A stretch of 64,000 bases of DNA from an uncultured Bacteroidales bacterium (GTDB taxonomy: Bacteria > Bacteroidota > Bacteroidia > Bacteroidales > Paludibacteraceae): contig CALAUA010000015.1 of the NCBI GenBank assembly GCA_937891975.1, positions 244,485 through 308,484 of the forward strand, given 5' to 3'. Below are positions 47,394-55,882 of the stretch, piece after piece; position 1 is the first letter of the stretch, and each line of letters begins with the position of its first letter. The notes below the pieces were generated by a model, which saw only the letters and a list, made by a program, of their open reading frames with translations, was not told where the DNA came from and made no database searches. The position numbers were made by a program, and so were the translations under genes.

Positions 47394-48055
47394 GCCAACT
47401 CATCACATACAAAGACGTAGAGATTTGCCAAGATGAGCAGATTGTGCTCAAGGATGTCAACCTGACAATAGCATCGGGCGAGATGGTCTATCTCTTGGGC
47501 AGAGTAGGTTCGGGTAAGTCGAGCTTCATGAAAACTATCTATGGCGAACTACCCGTAGAAGGTACCGAAGCAACGGCACTGGACTACGACCTGCTCAAAC
47601 TTCGCAGACGCGACATACCATACCTGCGCCGCAAAGTGGGAGTGGTGTTCCAAGATTTCCAACTCCTAGTAGATCGCAACGTGGAGGACAACCTCATGTT
47701 CGTGCTCAAAGCCACTGGATGGAAAGACAAACAGGCAATGAAGAACAATATTTACGACGTGCTCAAGCAAGTAGGAATGGCAGAGAAAGCATATAAGATG
47801 CCTTACCAACTATCTGGCGGTGAACAACAGCGTGTGGTGATTGCACGTGCATTGCTCAATGCACCAGGACTCATCCTAGCCGATGAACCTACGGGAAACC
47901 TTGACCCAGAAACGGGCAAAGGTATCATGGAGCTGCTCTATAGTATCAGCCAAGCAGGTATGACGGTCATCATGTCAACCCATAATCATGCATGGCCAGA
48001 GCAATATCCAGGACGCAAACTGCAATTCGCCGACGGCAAGATTAGCGAAATATAA
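47390..48055 (+). CDS. ftsE: FtsE-like ABC transporter ATP-binding protein
   Basis: 221 residues, the size of FtsE. FtsE and FtsX activate peptidoglycan hydrolases at division. Seen: Walker A GRVGSGKSS (37-45), Q-loop VVFQDFQLL, signature LSGGEQQRVVIARALL, Walker B LILADEPTGNLD and the switch histidine in MSTHNHA. PYLRRKVGVVFQDFQLL is typical of FtsE. No ftsX gene adjoins it; in Bacteroidota ftsX is often elsewhere. An alternative is LolD/MacB-type ATPase. Its start overlaps the DUF349 stop, and a terminator follows. Confidence 0.82.
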   Translation: MSQLITYKDVEICQDEQIVLKDVNLTIASGEMVYLLGRVGSGKSSFMKTIYGELPVEGTEATALDYDLLKLRRRDIPYLRRKVGVVFQDFQLLVDRNVEDNLMFVLKATGWKDKQAMKNNIYDVLKQVGMAEKAYKMPYQLSGGEQQRVVIARALLNAPGLILADEPTGNLDPETGKGIMELLYSISQAGMTVIMSTHNHAWPEQYPGRKLQFADGKISEI

Positions 48056-48075
48056 TCGAATAGCATACCAAAAAG

Positions 48076-48107
48076 AAATGGACACCCAACAGAGTGTCCA
48101 TTTTTTG
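48076..48107. terminator. Bidirectional terminator
   Basis: 10-bp stem AAATGGACAC (48076-48085) with GTGTCCATTT (48094-48103), A-rich on the left and a T run on the right. It lies between convergent ftsE-like and DUF2490 genes and can serve both. Confidence 0.88.
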
Positions 48108-48109
48108 TA

Positions 48110-48859
48110 TTAGTAATCAAACTTGTACGTCAGCAAGACCACATGCTTGTGCGTGTACGCATGTGTGAGAGCAATAGCACCGCTATCCAAGACATCCAAT
48201 TCGCGGCTATAGACGTAGTTGTAGCGATATGCCAGATTGAGGGTGTTCTTCTTATCCACTTTCCATTGCAAACCTATTTCAGGGCGCATCTCGCTGATAT
48301 ACTGACCATAGTATTTAGCATTCAAAGTGTTGAACACCTCCATCTTTGCCACAATACTCAATGGTTGATTGGGTATAGCATATACCGCTTGTAGGCGTGA
48401 ACGCAAGGTATAATCCACTCGGTTCTTCTCGCGCAAATCTATCTCATCCGCACGAGCATCCAACATTAGTCGTTCGCGCAACGATAGTTTCCATTGACCA
48501 AGTGTCACTTGACCCGTAGCATCCACATTCACACGGTGGCGAAGAAACTTATTGGGGTCGTCCCAACCTTGATTACCATACAACTTGAGCACATAGCCAG
48601 TACTCAGCGAAAGGTATTCAATAGGCGCATATGCCAACGAGATAGTGGTATGCGAACGGTGAGCAGGTATGCTACGAATCTCTTCTTCCAGAGTGAGCTT
48701 TAGCCCGTAATCAAACGACTTGACAAACGATGCAATCACATGCACCTCAGCTGTTTGCTTGCTAGTGGTGTCAGTTGACGCTATTTCTTGCGCACAAATC
48801 CAATATGGAAATAGTAGCAAACCAACCAGGGATAGTATCTTCTTGAATTCAAAATTCAT
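48110..48859 (-). CDS. DUF2490 outer-membrane protein
   Basis: 249 residues. A signal peptide ends near WICAQ. The mature protein is beta-strand-rich with alternating aromatic residues, ending HKHVVLLTYKFDY with a terminal aromatic, as in outer-membrane barrels. The body matches what I recall of DUF2490 (SFDYGLKLTLEEEIRS, RHRVNVDATG, LSLRERLM, RSRLQAVY). Function unknown. It is the last gene of the FAH-porU-porV-ispF-aroK-sufE run, 3 bases after sufE, and is followed by a bidirectional terminator. Confidence 0.82.
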   Translation of the reverse strand: MNFEFKKILSLVGLLLFPYWICAQEIASTDTTSKQTAEVHVIASFVKSFDYGLKLTLEEEIRSIPAHRSHTTISLAYAPIEYLSLSTGYVLKLYGNQGWDDPNKFLRHRVNVDATGQVTLGQWKLSLRERLMLDARADEIDLREKNRVDYTLRSRLQAVYAIPNQPLSIVAKMEVFNTLNAKYYGQYISEMRPEIGLQWKVDKKNTLNLAYRYNYVYSRELDVLDSGAIALTHAYTHKHVVLLTYKFDY

Positions 48860-48862
48860 AAT

Positions 48863-49279
48863 TCAAAATTGGCTAAACGTGAGTGCAAACAGTCGCATTT
48901 GTTTGAGCATGGCATTGAGTCCGTTGCTACGTGTAGGGGAGAGGTGTTCGCGGAGGTTGATTTCGTCGATGAAATACAAATCTGCATCCACAATCTCTTT
49001 GGGTGTATGTCCACTTAATACACGAATCAACAGTGCTACAATACCTTTCACCAAGATAGCATCCGAATCGCCTCGATAAACTACTTTGCCGTCTTGCATT
49101 TCGGCAGTGAACCACACCTTAGACTGACAGCCGTCAATCAGGTTCTGTTCGGTCTTTGCGCTTTCTGGGAATGGTTCTAAACCATTGCCATAATCAATAA
49201 GCAAACTATAGCGATCCATCCAGTCGTCGAAACTGCTGAACTCTTCTATTATTTCATCTTGTATGAGATTAATTTCCAT
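48863..49279 (-). CDS. sufE: SufE-type sulfur acceptor protein
   Basis: 138 residues. SufE takes persulfide sulfur from the SufS desulfurase and passes it to the SufBCD scaffold for Fe-S cluster assembly. The start MEINLIQDEIIEEFSSFDDWMDRYSLLIDYG is the family N-terminus, and the acceptor cysteine is C51 in LIDGCQSKVW. sufS and sufBCD are not in the window. It overlaps the end of aroK by 31 bases, a longer overlap than usual for a coupled pair, but both frames are fully conserved in motif content. Confidence 0.93.
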   Translation of the reverse strand: MEINLIQDEIIEEFSSFDDWMDRYSLLIDYGNGLEPFPESAKTEQNLIDGCQSKVWFTAEMQDGKVVYRGDSDAILVKGIVALLIRVLSGHTPKEIVDADLYFIDEINLREHLSPTRSNGLNAMLKQMRLFALTFSQF

Positions 49280-49800
49280 AAGTGTTCTGCTATATTTTTG
49301 TCATCTTCTTCGGCTATATCCTTTACGGGGGCTTCAATCACATAATCCGCTTTCATGTAGAACGGTTCGCGTGCTTCGAGTTGCGGAGTGATAAAAGCCA
49401 GTAGTTCTTCTTCGGTGCGTCCTTGCAATACAGGACGTTGGCTTAGGTCAGTGAGCATCAGGCGTTGAGCGAGGTGCTTAGGTTCCCATTTTAGATAAAT
49501 GCTAGTACCCAATTCTGCTAGACATTCCATATTATCTTCCCAACACGGATAACCACCACCAGTAGCATAGATTACCTTCTCAATAGGCAACTCTGCAAGG
49601 TCTTCTACCACATATTTCTCTTTTCTGCGAAACTCTTCAATACCATGCTGACGGATATACTCCGCAGGTGTTTGCCCATGAATCTCTGCAAATGCTTCGT
49701 CCAAATCCACGAAGTGCCAGCCCAAACGCTCTGCCAAAAGGCGACCAACAGTCGTCTTGCCAGCAGCCATGTAGCCAATTAAGTAGATAGGTAGTTGCAT
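49249..49800 (-). CDS. aroK: Shikimate kinase
   Basis: 183 residues. AroK phosphorylates shikimate in aromatic amino acid synthesis. P-loop GYMAAGKTT (about 8-16), FVDLDEAF, the RRKE arginine region and GGGYPCW shikimate-binding loop are visible, followed by the R-containing lid SQRPVLQGR. ATG at 49800 follows the preceding stop as TGATG (one-base overlap); a GTG one codon upstream is less likely. The 3' end overlaps sufE by 31 bases. Confidence 0.93.
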   Translation of the reverse strand: MQLPIYLIGYMAAGKTTVGRLLAERLGWHFVDLDEAFAEIHGQTPAEYIRQHGIEEFRRKEKYVVEDLAELPIEKVIYATGGGYPCWEDNMECLAELGTSIYLKWEPKHLAQRLMLTDLSQRPVLQGRTEEELLAFITPQLEAREPFYMKADYVIEAPVKDIAEEDDKNIAEHLWKLISYKMK

Positions 49801-50138
49801 CACTGTGGTGTGTAGTCAAAGGTGTCGTTGTCGCGCCAGAGTAGTTTGCCGTCTTCGATATACGCTTCGGGGAAAATAGAATGGAAAGGAGCTTTCAAAA
49901 TGCCCAGTTCTTCCCACTCCTTATTATATACGCGCACGTGCGAGGAGCAGATAGGTGCACAAACTGTGTGAATAACTAGGATACTATCGTTGATGCGCAA
50001 CGTATCTCTGCTGCTTGTAATGCCCGTATACGTTGAATCGCTATCGTTCACGTTTTGTGGCTCGCTTTGCGCTGCAAACAAATACAGGCTTGCTGAGCAA
50101 AATACTATGAATAAAGCACCTATCTTTGCGAAATTCAT
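49800..50138 (-). CDS. Small secreted protein of unknown function
   Basis: 112 residues. The signal peptide MNFAKIGALFIVFCSASLYLFAA is followed by a mature part with a conserved-looking core, SILVIHTVCAPICSSHVRVYNKEWEELG, then FHSIFPEAYIEDGKLLWRDND. This resembles, from memory and with low certainty, the C-terminal part of DUF3256 proteins of Bacteroidales, which are about 200 residues, so it may be a shortened member. The CAPICSS cysteines could form a disulfide or bind metal. It is tightly packed between ispF (5 bases) and aroK (1-base overlap). Confidence 0.7.
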   Translation of the reverse strand: MNFAKIGALFIVFCSASLYLFAAQSEPQNVNDSDSTYTGITSSRDTLRINDSILVIHTVCAPICSSHVRVYNKEWEELGILKAPFHSIFPEAYIEDGKLLWRDNDTFDYTPQ

Positions 50139-50143
50139 AATTC

Positions 50144-50620
50144 TTAATTCTTAATTATAAGTGCCACTGCTTGTGCAGCTATACCCTCTTTGCGCCCAAC
50201 GAAACCGAGTTGCTCGGTGGTAGTAGCTTTGATGCTTATTTGTCCTTCGCTCACTCCCATTACTTCTGCCAGACAAGCTGTCATAGCAGGGATATGTGGG
50301 TTAAGTTTGGGTGCTTCGGCACAAATTGTGCAATCGCAATTTCCCAATTCGTATCCTGCCTCTCGCAGCATATGCATCACCTTGCGGAGTAATATCTTAG
50401 AGTCGATATTCTCGTATTCATTGCCTTTGACAGGTGGAAAATGATACCCAATATCGCGCATAGCAGCCGCTCCTAGCAGAGCATCGCACAGTGCATGAAT
50501 CAGTACATCCGCATCGGAATGTCCTAGCAGTCCTTGCTCGGCTGGCACACGAATGCCGCCCAACCACAATTCGCGATTGGGGGCAAAAGCGTGTACATCA
50601 TATCCGAAACCGATACGCAT
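50144..50620 (-). CDS. ispF: 2-C-methyl-D-erythritol 2,4-cyclodiphosphate synthase
   Basis: 158 residues, full length. IspF cyclises CDP-ME phosphate in the MEP isoprenoid pathway. Metal ligands are in GYDVHAF (D8, H10) and LGHSDADVLIHALCDALLG (H42), with KATTTEQLGFVGRKEGIAAQA near the end. It overlaps the porV stop by one base (TAATG). It is neighbour to porV, an order I recall from Porphyromonas as well. ispH of the same pathway is at 3000. Confidence 0.95.
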   Translation of the reverse strand: MRIGFGYDVHAFAPNRELWLGGIRVPAEQGLLGHSDADVLIHALCDALLGAAAMRDIGYHFPPVKGNEYENIDSKILLRKVMHMLREAGYELGNCDCTICAEAPKLNPHIPAMTACLAEVMGVSEGQISIKATTTEQLGFVGRKEGIAAQAVALIIKN

Positions 50621-51825
50621 TATTTACGGTTGTTTACGAGGTCTTTGATACCAGCGAGGTCAAAGCCAAGGGTGAAACGCATGGTGTTATCAAGTGGGTT
50701 AGATGGCGCGGTAGCGATGCAGTATGCAAAATCGAGTGAGAAGATACTCAAGTGGAAACCTGCACCTACAGTTACATAGCGGCGATTACCTTTCCAGTAG
50801 TTCTCGTGGCTATAACCAACACGACCAAAGAACTGACGATTGTAGCTATACTCAAGACCCACACCCCATTGTACTTCTTGGAACTCTTCTGCAAGAGGAG
50901 ATACTTGTTTGTTCTTCACATCATCGTAATAACCTGGAGCATCGCAGAACGACATCCACCAGCCATTTACAGATGAGATAGCAGAGTATTCCTCTTGATT
51001 CATTTTGTGATTCTCTGTGTCGGTAGCAAATTTAGATTGATAGGTAGGAACCAACATCTTATTGCATTCTACAGTAGCCATCAAGCGGTTGTAGTTGTCG
51101 AATGGAATCTCATAACTTACACCCAAACGCAAGTTAGCAGGGATAAAGTTTTGGGTTGTTCCCTCGTCGTATGACATCTTACCACCCAAGTTGCTGATGT
51201 TAAGACCCAAACCAAAATAACTATCACCCATCGGTAACGAGATGGGTTGTTTGTAGTACAATGCCACATCAGCCGCCATGGTCCATGCTGGGTGCATTTC
51301 CTCAGAAGCATTATTGACTGAAGCATTGACACCATTGTTCAAATCGCTATACAAGAATCGCATAGCTACTGCCATACTTACGTATTCGTGCAACTTACGA
51401 GAATACGCCAAGTCAATAGACCATTCATTTGGGTGTGCTTCTTGGAAAGCTGTACCAGAATAATCTACCAATTGCACTGCACCCATTGAGAAATAACTGA
51501 AACTAGCAGAGATAGCACCACCGCGATCTCCAAAATTGTAGTAACCTGCGAGATATGCCAAGTCAATGTCGCTTACTAACTTGGTCAACCATGGTGTGTA
51601 ATTGGCTGTAATACCACCTTTGCTCTCCATGAAGGCATACTTAGCTGGGTTCCAGTGTTGTGAGTTTAAGTCTGCGTTGGTAGCAACACCAACATCACCC
51701 ATACCTGCAGCACGACCGTCAGGTGCGATGCTGAGTGAAGGCATAGAGGTGGTTACTGGATTGGTTGCGATTGCTGATACTGTAAAAGTAGAAATAGCAA
51801 GAATTGAAAAAATGATTTTTTTCAT
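50620..51825 (-). CDS. porV: Type IX secretion outer-membrane protein PorV (LptO)
   Basis: 401 residues. The signal peptide ends around SAIAT. The mature start PVTTSMPSLSIAPDGRAAGMGDVGVATNADLNSQHWNPAKYAFMESKGG is the diagnostic PorV opening. The rest is a FadL-like 14-strand barrel (RRYVTVGAGFHLSIFSLDFAYCIATAPSNPLDNTMRFTLGFDL). From the family, PorV is an outer-membrane shuttle that carries cargo from the translocon to the PorU sortase complex. It lies directly after porU (76-base AT-rich gap, no promoter seen) and overlaps ispF by one base. Confidence 0.95.
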   Translation of the reverse strand: MKKIIFSILAISTFTVSAIATNPVTTSMPSLSIAPDGRAAGMGDVGVATNADLNSQHWNPAKYAFMESKGGITANYTPWLTKLVSDIDLAYLAGYYNFGDRGGAISASFSYFSMGAVQLVDYSGTAFQEAHPNEWSIDLAYSRKLHEYVSMAVAMRFLYSDLNNGVNASVNNASEEMHPAWTMAADVALYYKQPISLPMGDSYFGLGLNISNLGGKMSYDEGTTQNFIPANLRLGVSYEIPFDNYNRLMATVECNKMLVPTYQSKFATDTENHKMNQEEYSAISSVNGWWMSFCDAPGYYDDVKNKQVSPLAEEFQEVQWGVGLEYSYNRQFFGRVGYSHENYWKGNRRYVTVGAGFHLSIFSLDFAYCIATAPSNPLDNTMRFTLGFDLAGIKDLVNNRK

Positions 51826-51901
51826 TGTTGTAATTTTTATTGTTTTAAAATTATGTTACTAAATAATGTTCTTAATTTACTTTTAAAATTGTTTCATAGG
51901 C

Positions 51902-54900
51902 TTATTTAATAATGATTTTGCCTACATACGAACTATACTTCGAAGAGGCGGTTTTGATATTAACTTGATATATATATATTCCAGATGTAAGACTGATTTC
52001 GCCGATATTTAGAGAGATAGTTTCTGTTCCAATTTGTTTGTGTATGTGCACTAACTCCCCACTCACGTTGTAGAGGTACACCAGTGTTTCAATCGTTTCG
52101 TTCGGTTGGTCATGCGCAATGTCAATATATAGGATATTCGTGCGTGAAACAGGATTAGGATAGGTGATAATGTTGTATATTTGTGGTCCTAATCCTTTTA
52201 CCACGTGGTAGTTGAGCGTAGCAGTACTACTATTGTTGTATAAATCCCATGCGCGGAAAATGAGGCTATGTGCACCTGCTTCCTGTTGCGACATCTTATA
52301 GCTAACTAATCCTTCTTGATAGCTATTATTGCTTGCTGTGAAATAGTTGTTGAGTACATAGGTCTGTTTCGGATCATTGTCAATAACCATTAATAGGTCA
52401 TGACCAATGCCCGTACCTATTGTATTGATACCATTCTCATCATATATCTCTGCGTAGAAATGCGGATACTCGTATGTTTTACTTCCATCTATGAATGCAG
52501 GATTGTTCAAATAGATATTTAAATTTGGTCCTATTGTATCTTGTATTTCCACTGTACTACTACCACCGATAGTAAAATCTTCGAAATACCCTATTGCCTC
52601 TTTTCGTAGTTCGGGGTCATGTGCATAATAGGCAATACGTCCGTTACTATAGTTATAACGAATATCTTTAGGTACGATAAAAGTAAACTCAAACTTGCCA
52701 TCTACCACATCTGTTTGTCCTGCAAAGATGATATTAGGATAATCATTGAATGTTTTGATTACCTTCTTTGACTCGTCTGCTTCATCATTATCTCTGGTTG
52801 ATATTACTTGCATCTTATCGAATACAGTCACGTCTACTTTTCCATTGAACCAATGAGCAGTATCTTGATCTGCAGTTTGAATATATCCTTGGATGGTTTG
52901 TTTGCTTAATGCCTGTATTGTATCTAAATGCGTAGTTGTTTCTACAGAGTAATCACATGGATAGTTTAGTCGTAGAGCTGGGTCACCAAGTAAAACATAG
53001 GGCAACTTATTTGTATCACGACCTGTCTTGTTTTTTGCGATACGGGTAGCTTCACCGATGGTCATATGGTAGTTGTATCTATTGTTATGACCAAATAAAG
53101 TATCACACAAATTTGTGTTAAGAATCGTATTTTGTGTTGCATAAACTGTCCTACATGCAGATAAAACGCCTATTGCAGCCCCGTTAGGATTCAAGATGGC
53201 TTCTTCACCTGCAGATACAACTCCACCATCGCAATGTGAGAAACTACATGTGGCTAGAAACCAAAATGCTTGATGGACATTGCTCATACGCTTGATATCA
53301 GCTGTCTTCATAAGTAACTCAGTGGTGATGTTATTAAAACCTCCATGACCAGAATAATTCATAAACAATACGCCATTGTTCATGAGATTTTCGAACTGAT
53401 TCTTAGCGATAGGATAACTTTCACCTGCGGCAGTTACCTCTTGTGAGTGAGCATCCAAATATATTTTGTTGACAACAAACATTTTGTTTTCTTTACGCAA
53501 TAATTCTGCACCTTTATCTGCTGTTTCTACGTGCAAACCATGATCGCCATCATCTGCTAAGAATAGAATTTGTGACTTCCATTTTCCCAGCGATTGATTG
53601 TCCATATACTTGCACAATTTATCTACCATATTGTTGGCTTCTTCTAATGTTTTAGCGGGTAAACGTCCCACACCAATATCCATTTTGGCATATACTTCAT
53701 TGAAAGTCTCAGTTTCTATACCTGCGGTATCTTGCATAAAACCAAAATAATCATCCGTGGCATATGCTAGTGTTTCTTTCGTAGAATTGTAGGCTTGGTA
53801 AGTAAGCAGTTTGGCTTCACCCGAATTCCTATATATTTTGCGATTGTCAAATGTGCCTTTACCCAAGAGGAGCAAGTGCTTTGGAGCATCCTTCCGACTT
53901 TTGGCTCGATCATACAACATTTTCATCAACCATCTATAGGCACTCGCGTCGGGTGTGCCAGATGAAAACTCATTATACACTTGTTCATCAGTTACCACTG
54001 CCCATGTTAGTGCATCTACTTCCTCATGTTTTTTTGCCAATCTTGTAGCTGCATCTATAAATTCTGATGGACATATGATTACATAATCAATGTTTTGTAA
54101 AGCGTGTAAATTTTGATTTGCCACCTTACCTACTTTCACAGGAGAATGCCAACCTTTTAGTGTGGGCGTGATAGCAATATATTTCTCAGCTTTAGTATTA
54201 TTACCTATCCATATCAATTTGTTATTCTCCCAATGAGTTTTCATCAAACTGATATTTACACCATCTGTCACGCGCCAAATCTGAGTATTGGAACTTGCGT
54301 TACTCATATGGAAACGGATAGCAGAACTTTTATTTAGGTATGAGATATTGCTAATTGCCATACCGTTTTTGTCCATTTTTAGATCACATGGGATGTTCAC
54401 CGCTACATAATTGAGATGTGTCACTGTACCAGAAGGTGTGTTATTGTATGCTATTTCTACCACTTGTTGGTCGGTGGTAGTAGCTTTAGCCTGAATTTTT
54501 CCGCCAGTCACCACTGCTTTGGTGTAAAAATCAGATACGGCAATTCCTGATGCACTAAAATCTGCGGATGCACCATTGAATTTTACGTGTACATTGGATG
54601 TAGTATTTGCAGTTACTGCCATATTTACGTGACAAGTGCTTTCTAGGTCGGTGCGTACGTTCGTTGTGGGAAATTGAATAGTTATTTTTGGCTTATTAGC
54701 ATCTATTGGCTCTCCGTAAAACTCTCTACCACCACCATTCACACCCGTAGGATCAACCAGATTGATAGTATCTTTTTCATGAACAGCATAATACGTATAC
54801 CAATCCACATCTATGCAATCTGTTGTGTCGTATTCTGTATTGTTCGTGCTGATAATGCGTTGCTCACCTGCAGAATCGCTAATGAAGTAGTAACCATATT

Positions 54901-55294
54901 GACTATAAGGATTTTGAGTATGTTGCCAACGACCATCTACGGCATCCCATCGCACGACCCCCTGTGCATAAAATAGAATATAATCTCCACTATTGAATAT
55001 GCCATCTGCACCTTTGTGCATATAGAAGGCTACCGATGGCAAATCATCCCATTTTTTGAGTGTGAAGTTCTCACTCAACATTTGTCCGCCATACCCCAAT
55101 ACGCGCACATCTGTAGGACGCAAGCCCCATGCTTTCAAAGTGTCGAATGGAATACAATGAATACCTGTCTCACGCACGCGCACTTTCACTACATTACCTT
55201 CGCGCAATACAGATTGATCTGCATAACTATGTATGCCCGCCATAGCTATGAGGGAAAGCATCAAACAATGTGCTATGCCAATCAATCGTTTCAT
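51902..55294 (-). CDS. porU: Type IX secretion sortase PorU (C25 peptidase family)
   Basis: About 1130 residues. ATG at 55294 overlaps the previous stop (ATGA) and gives signal peptide MKRLIGIAHCLMLSLIAMAGIHSYA; an ATG four codons upstream is possible. The C25/gingipain-like catalytic domain (about 430-790) shows the histidine in NYSGHGGFNN (about 646) and the cysteine in WFLATCSFSHCD (about 681). It ends with its own sorting-type domain (YPNPVSRTNILYIDI ... LTSGIYIYQVNI ... GKIIIK). PorU removes the C-terminal signal of T9SS cargo and attaches it to A-LPS at the cell surface. It precedes porV and follows an FAH-like remnant, in the order I recall for Porphyromonas. Confidence 0.95.
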   Translation of the reverse strand: MKRLIGIAHCLMLSLIAMAGIHSYADQSVLREGNVVKVRVRETGIHCIPFDTLKAWGLRPTDVRVLGYGGQMLSENFTLKKWDDLPSVAFYMHKGADGIFNSGDYILFYAQGVVRWDAVDGRWQHTQNPYSQYGYYFISDSAGEQRIISTNNTEYDTTDCIDVDWYTYYAVHEKDTINLVDPTGVNGGGREFYGEPIDANKPKITIQFPTTNVRTDLESTCHVNMAVTANTTSNVHVKFNGASADFSASGIAVSDFYTKAVVTGGKIQAKATTTDQQVVEIAYNNTPSGTVTHLNYVAVNIPCDLKMDKNGMAISNISYLNKSSAIRFHMSNASSNTQIWRVTDGVNISLMKTHWENNKLIWIGNNTKAEKYIAITPTLKGWHSPVKVGKVANQNLHALQNIDYVIICPSEFIDAATRLAKKHEEVDALTWAVVTDEQVYNEFSSGTPDASAYRWLMKMLYDRAKSRKDAPKHLLLLGKGTFDNRKIYRNSGEAKLLTYQAYNSTKETLAYATDDYFGFMQDTAGIETETFNEVYAKMDIGVGRLPAKTLEEANNMVDKLCKYMDNQSLGKWKSQILFLADDGDHGLHVETADKGAELLRKENKMFVVNKIYLDAHSQEVTAAGESYPIAKNQFENLMNNGVLFMNYSGHGGFNNITTELLMKTADIKRMSNVHQAFWFLATCSFSHCDGGVVSAGEEAILNPNGAAIGVLSACRTVYATQNTILNTNLCDTLFGHNNRYNYHMTIGEATRIAKNKTGRDTNKLPYVLLGDPALRLNYPCDYSVETTTHLDTIQALSKQTIQGYIQTADQDTAHWFNGKVDVTVFDKMQVISTRDNDEADESKKVIKTFNDYPNIIFAGQTDVVDGKFEFTFIVPKDIRYNYSNGRIAYYAHDPELRKEAIGYFEDFTIGGSSTVEIQDTIGPNLNIYLNNPAFIDGSKTYEYPHFYAEIYDENGINTIGTGIGHDLLMVIDNDPKQTYVLNNYFTASNNSYQEGLVSYKMSQQEAGAHSLIFRAWDLYNNSSTATLNYHVVKGLGPQIYNIITYPNPVSRTNILYIDIAHDQPNETIETLVYLYNVSGELVHIHKQIGTETISLNIGEISLTSGIYIYQVNIKTASSKYSSYVGKIIIK

Positions 55295-55791
55295 TTTATT
55301 TTGCAATATAACAATTCTTGCTCTTCTTTTTTTACTACAATCACTTCCTCTTTCTCTAGCGGACGTGATACTATATCACAATCTACAAAGATCAAATCTC
55401 CTTGACGAATGGTCATTATCTCGCTCACACGGTGAATCGCTTCATCGAAGCTTATGATAGTATCGCCCAAGTGCCACTCTGAAACACCTACGAATTGCCC
55501 CATTGGTAAGGAATAATCAAATGCCCAACCTTTGACACTATCTCCTTTGGATAATACATCTGCGGCACAAATGTTGATGGCTGGAGCCACGGCATCATAG
55601 TAGCGTGAGGCGAATTTTACCCCAATATTCTTGCCTAAACGACTTACACGAAGTACCGCACACGGTGTCATGCGTATATCATTACTCCAATCGGGAAGGA
55701 AAAATGGCTTGCGGTTCACCAATAACGATGAATCACATTTTAGCACCATTTTTGTTTCTCCGTTTATTTGACTAAAGCCTACTATCTTCAT
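55291..55791 (-). CDS. Fumarylacetoacetase-fold protein, apparently catalytically degenerate
   Basis: 166 residues against about 200 for close FAH relatives. The framework is recognisable: SLLVNRKPFFLPDWSNDIRM ... VLRVSRLGKNIGVKFASRYYDAVAPAINICAADVL ... KGWAFDYSLPMG. In active members the metal is held by two glutamates in an IHYEVELV-like strand and an aspartate in DFTARD; here the strand reads IRMTPCAVL with no glutamates, so metal-dependent activity is unlikely. It directly precedes porU with ATGA overlap, and its promoter leaves only a few bases before the ATG. A structural or regulatory role, or slow decay kept for translation of porU, are both possible. Confidence 0.75.
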   Translation of the reverse strand: MKIVGFSQINGETKMVLKCDSSLLVNRKPFFLPDWSNDIRMTPCAVLRVSRLGKNIGVKFASRYYDAVAPAINICAADVLSKGDSVKGWAFDYSLPMGQFVGVSEWHLGDTIISFDEAIHRVSEIMTIRQGDLIFVDCDIVSRPLEKEEVIVVKKEEQELLYCKIK

Positions 55792-55799
55792 TTAGCCTA

Positions 55800-55831
55800 C
55801 AAAAGTATAAAATTTCTCGCACGCGCGCAAG
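55800..55831 (-). promoter_or_regulatory. Promoter of the porU-porV operon, near-leaderless
   Basis: On the - strand: CTTG (55828-55831), 20 bases, TACTTTTG (55800-55807). The first ATG is at 55791, so the predicted leader is only a few bases. Confidence 0.72.
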
Positions 55832-55882
55832 CATTTGATTACAAAAGTGATTGTTTTCTTAATAAGTGCAGTCTTTTTCTAC

